Of a stretch of DNA of 64,000 nt, positions 25,051 to 35,641 are shown one piece after another; the first letter of the stretch is position 1; each line of letters begins with the position of its first letter. The notes beneath the pieces were generated by a model that did no database searches, was not told the DNA's origin, and was given only the letters and a program-made list of their open reading frames with translations. This stretch comes from Stratiolaelaps scimitus (Eukaryota > Arthropoda > Arachnida > Mesostigmata > Laelapidae): positions 3,096,001 to 3,160,000 of the forward strand of contig JABWDB010000036.1 of the NCBI GenBank assembly GCA_019614645.1, written 5' to 3'. The translations under genes and the position numbers were made by a program.

Positions 25051-28000
25051 CTCGATGTATGTACAGTTAGACGTAGCGAGTACGAAGAAATGCATTACCA
25101 CACATATGCACAATATATTGCCAAGTCCGTTGCATTAAACGGTGCTCCTCTCCCCCGTTCGGGGGACCTCTATCGGCAGAGAGCCGTCATATGTTGTTCT
25201 CGATACAAATATGAAGCAGAAACTGAAGGAGCTGCTTCTGTCGAATAGTCGGAAACAAGGACACACACACACACCCGTGTATCGTATGTTGCAATGCCTC
25301 ATCATAGACAATGTTATGATGATAGGGCCTCGATGGGAGGACAAGACAAAAGTCAACCGAGTTTGGTGCTTGTTGGAGATCACCAGCGGTTTAACGTATC
25401 AGTGGTGTGGCCTCGTTTACGCAGAGAATATGCCACATGAACAGAGCTCGCCCCGTGCCCCCCGCTACTGACTAGTGTTGTTAGTATTACTACTACACAC
25501 AACTGAACGCTAAGATTACGAGGTAATTTATTTATTTATTGTAAGTATAATTATTATTCTGCTAATATTTATGCATGTTATGATTATTATTAGTATGCAT
25601 TTCGATTGCCTTTGAATGTACCAAATGTATCTCACATATATGGATAAATGTGCAAGATAGAATGAGGGTGTTGGTGATCTTTCGGACAATTTGAATAGAA
25701 AGACGAAATATCGAAAATGACAATATAGATCTCGCGAGAGTGCTGATACAATGACCTGTACACCGTAGCTTCATGGTGAATAGTCACATGAGCAGAACTT
25801 TTTCGCTGTGTATGATATATATATATAATTATTCAATGTAATAAAACCAATGATGATGATGATGACGATGATGATACTTATGGTGTATTGCAAGCCAACA
25901 AATGGGGTGTTTATATCGCTGGATTTTTCACTAAACAGAGTTTGTAGATATGCTAATTAGTAATTAAGACAATAGCGAGTTGGTTTGATATTGGTGGGGC
26001 GGCGTTTGTGGCGTAATACCAAAATGGAACCAACGTCTTCTGGGGAATAAATTATTTTTTCTTCACCTCTTCGGGAGTTGTCGGCCGGTTGGGTTCGTTG
26101 AAGCCCGGTGAAAGTGTCAGGTGCATCTTAAGGGAATTTTGCATTTGTTCGAAGTAGCGATCTGTTCCCCTGGGGAATAGGGAGATGTACAGGAAATCAT
26201 CACAAAGGGGACCCGCACTTCGGCTACTAACACTCGACGATTGTGGTACAAGCGTGAATAGACTAGAGTGAAGCTTATAGACCTTTCGGGGTATCTAACC
26301 TTTGACCTCATTGGCGTACCTTATCTTTGATGGGGAGGCGCCCCTCATTACCGATAGGAATAAAGGGATAAATATGTTTAATTAAACCATACGACATGAT
26401 TTTCTTGAAATTAATTCTTATAGTGCGATTGTTGAGTTGCGTCGGCGCCACTCAGCTTGGTCCCGAAGAATACTGCAGCAAGCATTCTAGTATGAAGAAT
26501 GCTGAGAGGCCATCACGATCTGCACCGAATAAAAAAAATATATATATATATATATATTGCGCAGCAATTAGCTCGTAGCAGTTTCCGTTTAAAAATATGA
26601 TTAACCCGTTCAGTTTTTTGCAAGTACACTCGGGTGGACTCCTTGAGCTCAAATGATTCGTCAAATGTATTCACCCTCTTCACTAAGCGTGTCAAGTATT
26701 TACATATGATAGGCTGGTCTCACTCTGTCAGACACCCTGATGATTTCTCGTTCAGAAACTCTGCAAGAAACGCCTACACCCTATAGATGCACCTGACTAA
26801 TAAATTTGGTTAACTTTCCCGGAGCAACAGTTATCGAATGATTACAAAGAAACTATGGATCTAGTAGGTTCCGTTACCAACGGACGAGATTAAGGTTGAG
26901 AGAAGAGAGTCTAGCCACATCGGAGTAAATCACAGGATGGAATATCCGCTGAAACGCCGGTGTGAGGAGAACCTCAGGCCTCAATAATTATTATAACTTC
27001 CATCGATGTCATAGCCGATAATGAATAAATGCAAATCGAACGTATACGGCTTTGAGAAGTCTCCAGAAGGCTGTTTTCTACTTGTAACTAATTATGGGAA
27101 CGCTAGCTTAAAGACTGGCGATGTGGGGCCTCCTTTGTTTTAAATATGCTATGAAGAATATATAGAGGATGCTGCTCTTAGACGTATTTCACGTCCAGCG
27201 AATAGTACAATTGGCGGCCACCTTTATAATCGACTAATAAACACCCAATTATGGCAACTATGTCTAAATCTTGCTAAACATTTTGTATGCTCGCTCATTT
27301 AGTTAAAATATTACGAAGGTTTGGAGAGGTAGAGTCTTCTGAGACATAGCCGATTGTGGTCTATACTTATCAATAACCTTTACAGTCAACAAGTATATAC
27401 GGATAATTTGCTACATAATCAGTGAATTCTCAAAGCTAGCAGTAAATGTTGGACGCTAGGTTTGTATATCGTAAATCTTCATGTCCTCTCTTTTGGAAGT
27501 TGTCGCGTGCCGTCGTTTTTATCCTGATGAATAGTTTTTCTTCTAATGAACAGGACAATACATTTTTTTTATTTCTGACGAACAATAGGGGGATCGATAC
27601 CTACTGAGGTTTCGTACAGAGATAATGTATATTTGTTCGAATCGCTCGTCTGAAAAACGAGTGGATGTCAAAACATAGCGCCCGCATGACCGGTCAGAAT
27701 AAGACCTCCGACCTGAATCGTGTTTTTTTATGAGATTATTGCTAGCGAATACGGTACACAGCGAGGCTCCTCCCGTAGGCTCTGTTCAGAAGCTGAGTTT
27801 TCACTGGGGCCTCAAGCAACGGCCTGTAGCCTTGTGGTACATTCTCCCCAGATCGTACTCGACCTGCCATATTTTCTCACCGTTGACAAGAGGCACGCTA
27901 GCCTCACAGGTTCGAATGTGTCCACGCACCACCTATCGAAAGTAGCGCATCTTAGAAGCATGCTGCTACAATTCCGGTGCAATTCCAGTTATGCGTAATC

Positions 28001-29219
28001 CCTTTTCACAAAATAGCAATAATATGACCTGCTAGAACGGACCAGTTCCGCTATATCAGTTGGCAGGTGGCCACCCGTTGAAATCCCGTTACGAAATCAT
28101 TGCTCTCCTAAATTGTATCCCTGATAATCCTATGTCGTCTACTCTACTAAATCTCAGCCCTTCCTGGATCTTTGGCAATCGGATCAACGCGTTCGGATTG
28201 TCGACGTTGCCAGCACAAGAAAGACAAATGCATAATTTTTCTTTTCCTAAACAATATGCACAATCTGCTCAGCGCGATCGCTCTCACAGATACAGTTCTG
28301 CTCGCGCGAACGAAACACAGCGAGACGCGCATTTTGTCCATTCGAAATCTGTACAATGTCTGCGCTAACACCTTAAACAATATCATCACTTGATTCGAAC
28401 CCCCGATGTACATGCAGTGTTCCGAGAGCATGATACCCTCTGCCTCTGCGATACGGCCCCAATGGCCGTATGCACCAGCAGCAGCCGTTCGAGGCTGTTG
28501 CCAGGCAACGCGGTGTTCTCGGAGGGTGTGGGGGACGGGGTAGCGGAGACCCGAGAGGGACTTCGGATTGTGGAACAGCGCTGCCTTCGGCCTGGTGACG
28601 CCGAGCCTGGGCAGCAAAAACAGCAACAATACGCGAGGTACTGATTTGCGACGATTGTCAACGCGGACGAGTGGAACACGAAGCGGGATCATCACCGTCA
28701 AACATCTGTTAGTCTCCGCTGTGCTACGGACATGACAGTGCTAATAGTAAAGGGGACATGAACCAATCAAAAGGAGGAATATAGGAACAAACACTGTCAA
28801 CATTACCATGTTGTTGTTTTTTTTTTTTCGGTGACGGCGCGGACATCGTTGAAATTGCAAAAATAATTAGTCCGCCTAGAGCACCCACGTATGTATGTAT
28901 GCATGTGTGGATGTATGTAATATTAATAATCGAATTGATTATTATCACATTTAATAACTTAGCAACGTAATCTCACAGATATGCTCACCGACATAGAAAT
29001 ATATATATATATATACATCTTGACGATCGAGCTGTCCTCTTGAAAATCCTTCATTATTTAATATGACTATATAATTTATTCATTATATAATATGATGATA
29101 TGATAGTATTAGATCATATAGCTGATAGTTGGACATTACAAATGTTTGTACGTTTGGCATTTTGTTCTGTTCGTTGCAAGAAAGACCACGTTGAGTGATC
29201 GTGAGTTTATATAGTAGAA

Positions 29220-29314
29220 TATATAATAAGCTGCTTGGTGCCGAAATCAATACGGTGGACGTTAACTGTTGGCTGTGGGTGAGCCTGGAAATGTATATAA
29301 TAAGCTGCTTGGTG
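29220..29314 (+). mobile_element. Truncated SINE insertion with 21-bp target site duplication
   Basis: An identical 21-base sequence (TATATAATAAGCTGCTTGGT plus G) occurs at 29220-29240 and 29294-29314. It brackets 53 bases that carry the SINE 3' module (CCGAAA, GTGGACGTTAACTGTTGGCTG, GTGAGCC). This is the footprint of an LINE-machinery-dependent insertion of a 5'-truncated SINE. The unbroken duplication suggests it is young compared with the other copies. Confidence 0.92.
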
Positions 29315-29534
29315 ACTATCACTGCGGGTAGCCAGAAGTCAGTTGGCGCCTTCCTCCATGAATTCATTCATCATTTGGACTTTTCGTTAGGGCAATAGGG
29401 ATACCCTTTTTATATGTCTATGGCCCTAAGGAGCAACAGAGATGGCTTGGGTTTTTAGTAAAAGGTTGACAGAAGTCTTTTAATTATCCATGGACATCAA
29501 GCGGTTACAATTGAATACCAGTACTCGCATAGAT

Positions 29535-29600
29535 CGACCGGGCCGAAGAAGCCATGGATGCCGGGTTCGAGTCCCATTACGTGACACAAGCCTAAACAAT
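29535..29600 (+). repeat. tRNA-like B-box sequence (SINE or tRNA relic)
   Basis: ATGCCGGGTTCGAGTCCCATT matches the tRNA T-arm/B-box consensus GGTTCGANTCC, but no acceptor stem or A box can be placed. It lies 340 bases from the true tRNA-Gly gene and does not share its sequence. Confidence 0.4.
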
Positions 29601-29927
29601 TTGTGTGAAAAAAAAAGCGCAAATTTTACCAGCTGAACACCTCCTCGACGTTTTTCACCATATACACTCTCGAACATTATGCCGCTAATTAAAACAGGTT
29701 TAATATGAGTTGCAGTAGAAAGCATATTTTGAAGCGATCCTTTAAACGGGGGGAACGCCTGCACAAGATGGATATTGTCCATTTCTGATCAATTTCTGTT
29801 TTCGCAGACTTTGCCACGAGATATATGAGATAGCTATTCGACTGGTAGAAGGCTATCGTCGATAGTGGTGCAGATCGCTGCGGCAGGTTCTACTGGCCGC
29901 GGTGACGAGGGCGCGGACTTAAATTTG

Positions 29928-29935
29928 AAAAAAAA
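29928..29935 (-). terminator. Pol III T-run terminator of tRNA-Gly
   Basis: Eight A on the plus strand read as T8 on the tRNA strand, 6 bases past the mature 3' end. Confidence 0.9.
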
Positions 29936-29940
29936 GAGAT

Positions 29941-30010
29941 GCGCCGCCCGGGAATCGAACCCGGGACGCAAGAATGGGAATCTTGCATGATACCACTACA
30001 CCAGCGGCGC
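29941..30010 (-). tRNA. tRNA-Gly-CCC: tRNA-Gly (anticodon CCC)
   Basis: On the minus strand 70 bases fold into a standard cloverleaf. The acceptor stem GCGCCGC pairs with GCGGCGC. The D-arm is TGGTGTAGTGGTATCA (A box), the anticodon stem CAAGA/TCTTG holds loop TTCCCAT (anticodon CCC at 34-36), and the T-arm is CCGGGTTCGATTCCCGG (B box). The discriminator base is A. It is essentially the animal tRNA-Gly-CCC sequence. A run of eight T follows just downstream on the transcribed strand and would terminate Pol III. There is no intron. Confidence 0.97.
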
Positions 30011-31660
30011 CTTACGACTCCCATGAGCTTCGAAGCGGAAGTCTAATCTAGTGAGGCCGGGTCTCACTCGGCTGCGTCCGCTGGAGACAACGGGCAGTGC
30101 TAGCTGACAGCCAGCCCTTTCCAAGAGGACCCTCTCCCCTAGATGTTTCATAACATCGTGTCCCGGCGGCTGAGACTGCGAGAGAACCGCATGTGGGCAG
30201 CGGACCCAATCAGCCTGGCGTTCGAATTCGTTGGTCCCGTCACTGGATAATACTGGATTGTAATGAAAATCATATATAGACCAGACGAAATATTGCTTGT
30301 ATGAGATCCATACATTTACATTCATACACAGCGGATGCAAAGACTTAGGACCTTGTGCGGTGGCACCTGACAGATTGCTTGTCTAGCTCATAGAGATAGC
30401 TTGCACACGATTTGATCGCAAAGCAGGCAAAGTTACATGATTTCGAGAGGCATCTGTGCTATTTGGAGGCTGGTACACGCATGGAGAGCCTATGCAGCCC
30501 AACTGCTCTCGATTCCTGAAAAAAACAAATCGCATATTGGTCTTTATATATATATATATATACATACTGCGATGTCGTGGTCCATCGCCTACGTATTTAC
30601 AGTTACTCCTCGTGTGAAACACCCAGCGAGACACCAGCTTAAGGATGGACTCCTATCGCTACAGGATATCAGGAACTAGCCGCTGCCTCTAGAGAGACAG
30701 ACGAACACAATGGTACGGTCAAAGAGGGCGAGAGAGAGAGAGAGAGTGAGACAAGCCACACCAGTAGCCTACTTTTGGGAGCGCGCAGTCGCTTTCGAGT
30801 TTCGCCAACCATCGGGAAGTGGCGTATATACTATGACTATTGTGTTTTAAGTCCGCATTTAGCTGTTCGTGTCATATATATATATATATATGAGTACATA
30901 GTCGTCCGCTTTGCGGGCTCTATACCATTTTTACATGATAATTATAATATTACTCCTCTCCAGGCATTGTCTATTGTGAGATGTGAAGACAATGACTGTC
31001 TTCTCGCGAAGTTCGACACAGAGAGAGAGAGTCGCCGGCTCGCTATAGACAATCCATGTTGTCACGGTATACAACTCACGGAGCCAGCTATGGACCTCCT
31101 TCTATAATCCTCCTATTGACCTAGGGAGGTCAAACTTTACCGTCCGCCGTGCATAATCGCGCCAGGCAAACGCGTCCAGCGGCATTTCCACCCATAATAT
31201 TATTGCATTCAAATTATTTGGGTGTAGTTGCACGCATGTCAAATAGCAGTGTGATAATAACGGGCGGCTGTTTTTTGAAAGTGTCTTGTGAGTCACTTGG
31301 TTCGTTTAGTTGATAAACTAGCCAGGTAGCATTGGAGCGCTTCCACATTGTTAGTGGTGATTAACACACATTGCACTCAACAGGGGGTTACATCTCGCGC
31401 GGCAGGCCGGCTTTATCGCCAACTTGGACACAGACGGCGAGACGAGAATTATGATTGACTTCTACAAGCTCACGGCAATTTCAATGGTGCTCTCTGTACG
31501 GCTGTGTCCAGTTAATTGTGTCTGTTAATCTCTGCAAATGTCGCGGTGTCATGATAATAATAGCAGTAACAATGGACGACTATTTGTTTGATAAGAATCA
31601 AAATCATATTGAAATTGCATATTGATATACTTTAGCAAGCGTTGCATTTTGCAGGTAATA
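30011..31660. other. Intergenic stretch, no gene recognised
   Basis: It holds tRNA-Gly upstream flank, short AT arrays near 30547 and 30874, and GA tracts near 30731. No open frame has a recognisable product. Confidence 0.55.
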
Positions 31661-31720
31661 ATCCCTAGAAATAATTCCTAATTATTGTATGTTCGAATAC
31701 ATGTATATAGTTCCATTATA
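31661..31720 (+). mobile_element. LINE 3'-tail fragment, inverted relative to the adjacent LINE
   Basis: Plus-strand AATAATCCCTAGAA, then ATTCCTAATTATTGTATGTT, matches the 3' tail of the RLE-type LINE as seen on the minus strand at 34222-34337. It faces the main copy (31741-33168, minus strand), so two tails meet in this interval. Confidence 0.65.
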
Positions 31721-31740
31721 TATATTTATTATAATATATT

Positions 31741-33168
31741 AAACGTTACAATAGGTCGGAATTTCTAGGGATTATGGGGGTGGGGGGGGGTGAGGACGAC
31801 AACGTCCCGAGGAAGGCGATGGCATTGCCTCTCTGCACAGCGAGGGACAGGCGCTGCAGGAGGAAAGAGCCAGCGCGCTTGTCCCCGGTGGCGCGGATCA
31901 ACCTGTGGTAGACCCCCTCGAGGAAGTTCGCCGTGAGAGGGCCGTGCCCGCCCAGGGTCTCAAAGGCGAGGGGGGAAAACAGGTGCGTTGCTTGGAGTGC
32001 GGCGTACTTCCTCAGCTTTGCCCGCTCCGCACGCGCTACTGCGTAACCGGGGATGGTTGCACAGTGGTTGACATAAGAGGGTGCTAGAGTGTCAACCACA
32101 GTGCCGTCCCAAACCAGGTGCTGCCCTCGATGGAAGGGGACAAGGGTGAGGCCGTCAGGGCGGCGCCCGTCAGAGGTGTCGAGGCCCTGTGGCTCCCTTG
32201 TGCAAGGAATACCGGCGGAGTGGAGGGCCCTCACGAGCGTGTCATTAAGCATCGTGTGTCGCGGATGGCGACCGGCGCTGCGTTCGCACGAGAGACCGTG
32301 ATGGCCATTCGTTGCGACGGGGTCCCCACAACGCTCGCAGCTGTGGGCCGCAACTACAGGGGCCCCGAGGCGAAGGCCCACACAGAAGCGGAGGGAGCGA
32401 TCGTCTAGAGCAGTACCAAGGGACGAGGAGGGCAGCGCGTGGAGCCACGCCCCCGCACCAGGCCTGTCGACAGCCCGGAGGCGAGCTTGGTCAGCAGCGT
32501 GTGGCGCAGAGGCCAGGAGGGAGTCCCGCAGCTCCTGGTGCAGGGCATCGGACCATGCCCGCTGCTTGCTCTGTTTGTCCGGAGGGACCCGAGCGCGGGC
32601 ACCCGTCTGGTCAAGGGCAGCTTCCTGGGAGGCGGAGAAGTGGGCGAGCGCTTCGGGGGGGAGGACTGTAGCGACCATGTCGGCAACCGCCGTAAGCGAC
32701 GCGGCGTAGCAAACGTCGGCCAAGCGGCGAACACTGAGGATGCCGAGGCCCCCGAAGCGGACTGGAAGGGTAGCCTGCGACGCCGCTTCCGGAGGGAGCT
32801 GGAGGTTCAGGATCGTCGTCAGCGCGTCCAACACCAAGTCGTCATACTCGTGAAGGGCTGAAGCCTCAGTGCCGGCCGGGCATGTCCTAAGCAAGTGCTG
32901 CATGCGTGCCGCCGAGAAACAGGACCGAAGGAGGAACAGCCCCTGGTGAGCCGATAACAGGGGCAGTCGGTCGAGCATCACGGCCGTCCTCTCGAGGCAA
33001 CGGTCCAATAGCGGCCGGATCGCCTCGTCCGTGAGAGGGGAGCCGACAAGCTCGAGGGACAACCTCTGAGTGAGACGGCATCCTGGGAGCGACCGCTGGA
33101 GGTCGGGCTGCGCGTCTAAAGAGAAGATCTCGCACTTCGTGGGGTTGAGGGCGAGGCCGCTGCGCCCC
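31741..33168 (-). mobile_element. RLE-type non-LTR retrotransposon, 5'-truncated
   Basis: The GC-rich block contrasts with its AT-rich flanks and codes on the minus strand for the C-terminal part of a LINE polyprotein. The 5' end breaks off within the reverse transcriptase (at GRSGLALNPTKCE, near 33168). The 3' end runs past the stop into an AT-rich tail near 31741. Partial copies of the same family lie at 13190, 31661, 34222 and 62270. I cannot name the clade with certainty. The zinc knuckle plus restriction-like endonuclease layout is that of the R2/NeSL/CRE-like group. Confidence 0.9.
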
Positions 33169-33236
33169 TCGTATATAGTGACATATAACGGCTCAATTTT
33201 GCAGGTAGCCAATTGCATATTGGCACAGTGGATCAA
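31746..33236 (-). CDS. LINE polyprotein C-terminus: RT end, zinc knuckle, restriction-like endonuclease
   Basis: This is the C-terminal part of a retrotransposon protein that nicks DNA and reverse-transcribes its own RNA at the target. The frame is open for 496 codons. Residues 1-23 are probably flanking sequence read by chance. From residue 24 the RT end (LALNPTKCEIFSLD) and thumb region follow, then FGGLGILSVRRLADVCYAAS. A CCHC zinc knuckle has C300, C303, H312 or H313, and C317. Beyond it are RH (326-327), E348, RRPD (358-361) and WD (376-377), the arrangement expected of a restriction-like endonuclease. The last 100 residues (ERAKLRKYAALQ, LAFETLGGHGPL, ATGDKRAGSFLLQRLSLAVQ) are typical of RT-associated proteins of many invertebrates. 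The frame has no stops, which suggests a fairly recent insertion, but the element lacks most of its RT and cannot be autonomous. Confidence 0.9.
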   Translation of the reverse strand: MIHCANMQLATCKIEPLYVTIYEGRSGLALNPTKCEIFSLDAQPDLQRSLPGCRLTQRLSLELVGSPLTDEAIRPLLDRCLERTAVMLDRLPLLSAHQGLFLLRSCFSAARMQHLLRTCPAGTEASALHEYDDLVLDALTTILNLQLPPEAASQATLPVRFGGLGILSVRRLADVCYAASLTAVADMVATVLPPEALAHFSASQEAALDQTGARARVPPDKQSKQRAWSDALHQELRDSLLASAPHAADQARLRAVDRPGAGAWLHALPSSSLGTALDDRSLRFCVGLRLGAPVVAAHSCERCGDPVATNGHHGLSCERSAGRHPRHTMLNDTLVRALHSAGIPCTREPQGLDTSDGRRPDGLTLVPFHRGQHLVWDGTVVDTLAPSYVNHCATIPGYAVARAERAKLRKYAALQATHLFSPLAFETLGGHGPLTANFLEGVYHRLIRATGDKRAGSFLLQRLSLAVQRGNAIAFLGTLSSSPPPTPIIPRNSDLL

Positions 33237-34221
33237 TAACTATATGACACACACACACACACACAGGCATATTGAGACTGTCCAGTCAGCGTCTGCTATG
33301 ATCAACTGCTGTTCATTGTCGCCCGTGAGTCACCTGTCATCGAGGGCGCAGAGCGAGCGAGATACACATCTGAATACAACGGATGTCACCAGTTCGCGTT
33401 TATTAACGGAACTTGCAACGCTTAAATTCTCGATATAAGTCACGTCATAGTTATAATAACAGAATCACATCAGCGATATGGATTGCTGTTGCATTTACTC
33501 GAAGCCACGAAAACACACAAACTATTTAGTCACCTGGCAGCCCTAATATTCAATACATGTGATGTGAAAATATCATACTCGCGATAACAATGACGTTCCC
33601 GAGTTCCGTATTTGGCGGGTGTCCTGATTTGGCCTGGTGCAGCAATAAAGCAGACTGATTTGCATCTGCAGCACGTCCTTAAGCTGAGACCTGCGCATTC
33701 CCGGCCTTACTGTGCTTCCCTGCTCTAACCGTGTTTATCAGCTAATCGTGAACGGAACCGACTGCTGATAATATGGGAAGTTCCATTTGATAAAAACATG
33801 GCTACACTTTTCGTAAATAACCACTTGTGGCCTCATGGCAAACCTGGGCGATGCACGTTGATCAGATCATCATCGCATACACAGCATGAAATAGTTCAAT
33901 ACTTTCAAGTGTGATTTTGTCTATAATCGCGCCACTCCGCCCCCGCCGTCATGTCAAATGTAGCAATATTGGTGTTCGTAATTAATAATAAGAAGTACCA
34001 TATTGGCGCATTTTGTTTTAAACTAGCCGAAATATCTGCTTAAATATAATAAGCTTTATGAAAAACAATTGAAATGATCTCGCAGGCATCATGTCGTCAT
34101 AATGTGCAAGGCTAATCTTATAGGCCATCATTTGTTTACTCGATTCTGACGAATCACTCACGAAGTGTAATGAACTAGAAGTCGAGTTTGCGTGCATTCG
34201 ATTCCATCGAATACATATGTA
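33169..34221. other. Intergenic stretch, no gene recognised
   Basis: It carries a short (CA)n tract near 33248 and otherwise unremarkable AT-rich sequence. Confidence 0.6.
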
Positions 34222-34337
34222 TATATAACAGTATACAATAAGTATATTTATTCAAACATACAGTAGTTAGGAATTAGTTCTAGGGATTATTGGGGGGGGG
34301 GGGCGGCAGAGGTCGACAATGTCCCGAGGAAGGCGAT
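34222..34337 (-). mobile_element. Short LINE 3'-end fragment
   Basis: Sequence at 34271-34337 (TTCTAGGGATTATTGGGGGG, then ACAATGTCCCGAGGAAGGCG) repeats the end of the LINE at 31755-31822 with few changes. It is followed on its strand by an AT-rich tail. Only about 65 bases of element body remain, an extreme 5' truncation. Confidence 0.85.
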
Positions 34338-35641
34338 GTATGTATATATATATTATTAATTATTATTGCCTTTGATCTTTACACATATCTCGGATCTCGA
34401 ACTAAACCTCCCTTGAAAACGACTTGATCCATCTCCTAAACACAAGCGTCCATTCGCCTTTGATGCGGACATGTTGTGTATTCCTTGAACATGGCACACT
34501 CTGACTGAGTTCTCAAATCTCCCGCTGGCTACTTTAACGAACAGACATTGGACATTGAATACACAGGCGTATATCGGCGCATTTCACTCCGGCGGGTCAC
34601 CACGCTGTTGTAAACTGATCCAGGTATGTGCACTGATTTCACCTTGATTACAACGTAGTGCTTGATATGTATAATGTACAAGTGGCATTCGACTGAAATG
34701 AGAGAAACACGCTATTTAGCACTAACATCGAGTTATCCGCTTTTTTGCGAATGTGAAAAAAAACAGTTGTAGTTTTCCAGAGCAAAAACTATTATTATGA
34801 TTATTATTATTATTATTGTATTAGTTGAGTTTCTATCCTATCTCTTAGTGGTAGTACCACTACAGGGAAACGCGCACTGACCTGTGCCGGTCCGCATGGG
34901 CGTACATGAGCATGCTCGAGCCGGTTTAGACAGCGAACAGCAGCATTCCCACCATGTTCCCTCCTCTCATCTATCTACGTCTATCGCCCTCTCCAAAACT
35001 ACATGAAGAGCACTTTCCTGAAACGAATACTCCGACTCTGCCCGCTGTGAATTTTCGACGGATACATGCCGGCCCGCGCGAGATCAACGCCGGCGCGGTG
35101 GATACAGCATTCTGTCGCCTACAATAACGGCGATTTTGGCAGTTGTGCGCGATTGGCACCGGCAAGCCATGCCAAGCTGGACTAGACGAGCGTATTCACC
35201 ACTGGCTCATTGCTGGATCCGGATAATACGTAATATCGGTCAGTGCCTGTGGGGACACATTTGAGAGCTGTGCACAAAAATCGCACCGTCGTACGCCGGC
35301 GACAGGTGCGGGGTGGGAGAAGGGACGCTCCCTGAGCGCAGCGTAATCTCAATACGTCGTCGCACCGCGAGTACGCCGCGCTCTCCAGGTGACTAAGGAG
35401 TCGATCGCGCGCCATCTATTGCTGCTTGTGACAAGCTAGCGCAAGGCACTTGAAGGAACGGGCACTTGAGCTGACGAGAGAGATCCAGGCGAGAGAAAAT
35501 CATTTCAAGGCGTCACGCTGCACAGAGCCTTCTAGCAGTACAATATAGCCCCGCCTTAAGAATAGCCTACGTTAGTCGAGCGATAGCCGTGCAACAGGAC
35601 GGGACTGGGTCCCGTGTGTCGGCGTGTGATGCGAAATAACA
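34338..35641. other. Region upstream of the ADAM17-like gene
   Basis: GC content rises from about 34850 towards the ATG, as expected for a promoter and 5' leader, but no TATA box or start site can be fixed. A 15-base palindrome (AGTGGTAGTACCACT) sits at about 34848. Confidence 0.45.

Larger units (their letters stand above)
21724..29219. other. Long intergenic stretch, no gene recognised
   Basis: Open frames are short and lack domains. The stretch is rich in microsatellites: (AT)n at 23437-23494 and 24960-25050, (GAT)n near 24026 and 25850. A B-box-like GGGGGTTCGAATCAAGTG on the minus strand near 28400 sits next to a GC-richer block at 28410-28710 and may be SINE material. A minus-strand frame ending at 23753 and a plus-strand frame at 25142-25471 are the most protein-like, but I cannot assign them. 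Confidence 0.5.

Noticed and set aside
27720..27998. Frame containing a FHWG-like motif suggestive of carbonic anhydrase
   Set aside because: Only four residues match, with none of the histidine ligands or surrounding motifs.
29480..29782. 100-codon minus-strand frame and a possible second tRNA at 29535-29600
   Set aside because: The frame has no domain, and the B-box match lacks the acceptor stem and anticodon arm needed for a tRNA gene.
31905..32861. Several plus-strand frames of 60-140 codons
   Set aside because: They are antisense shadows of the GC-rich LINE polyprotein.
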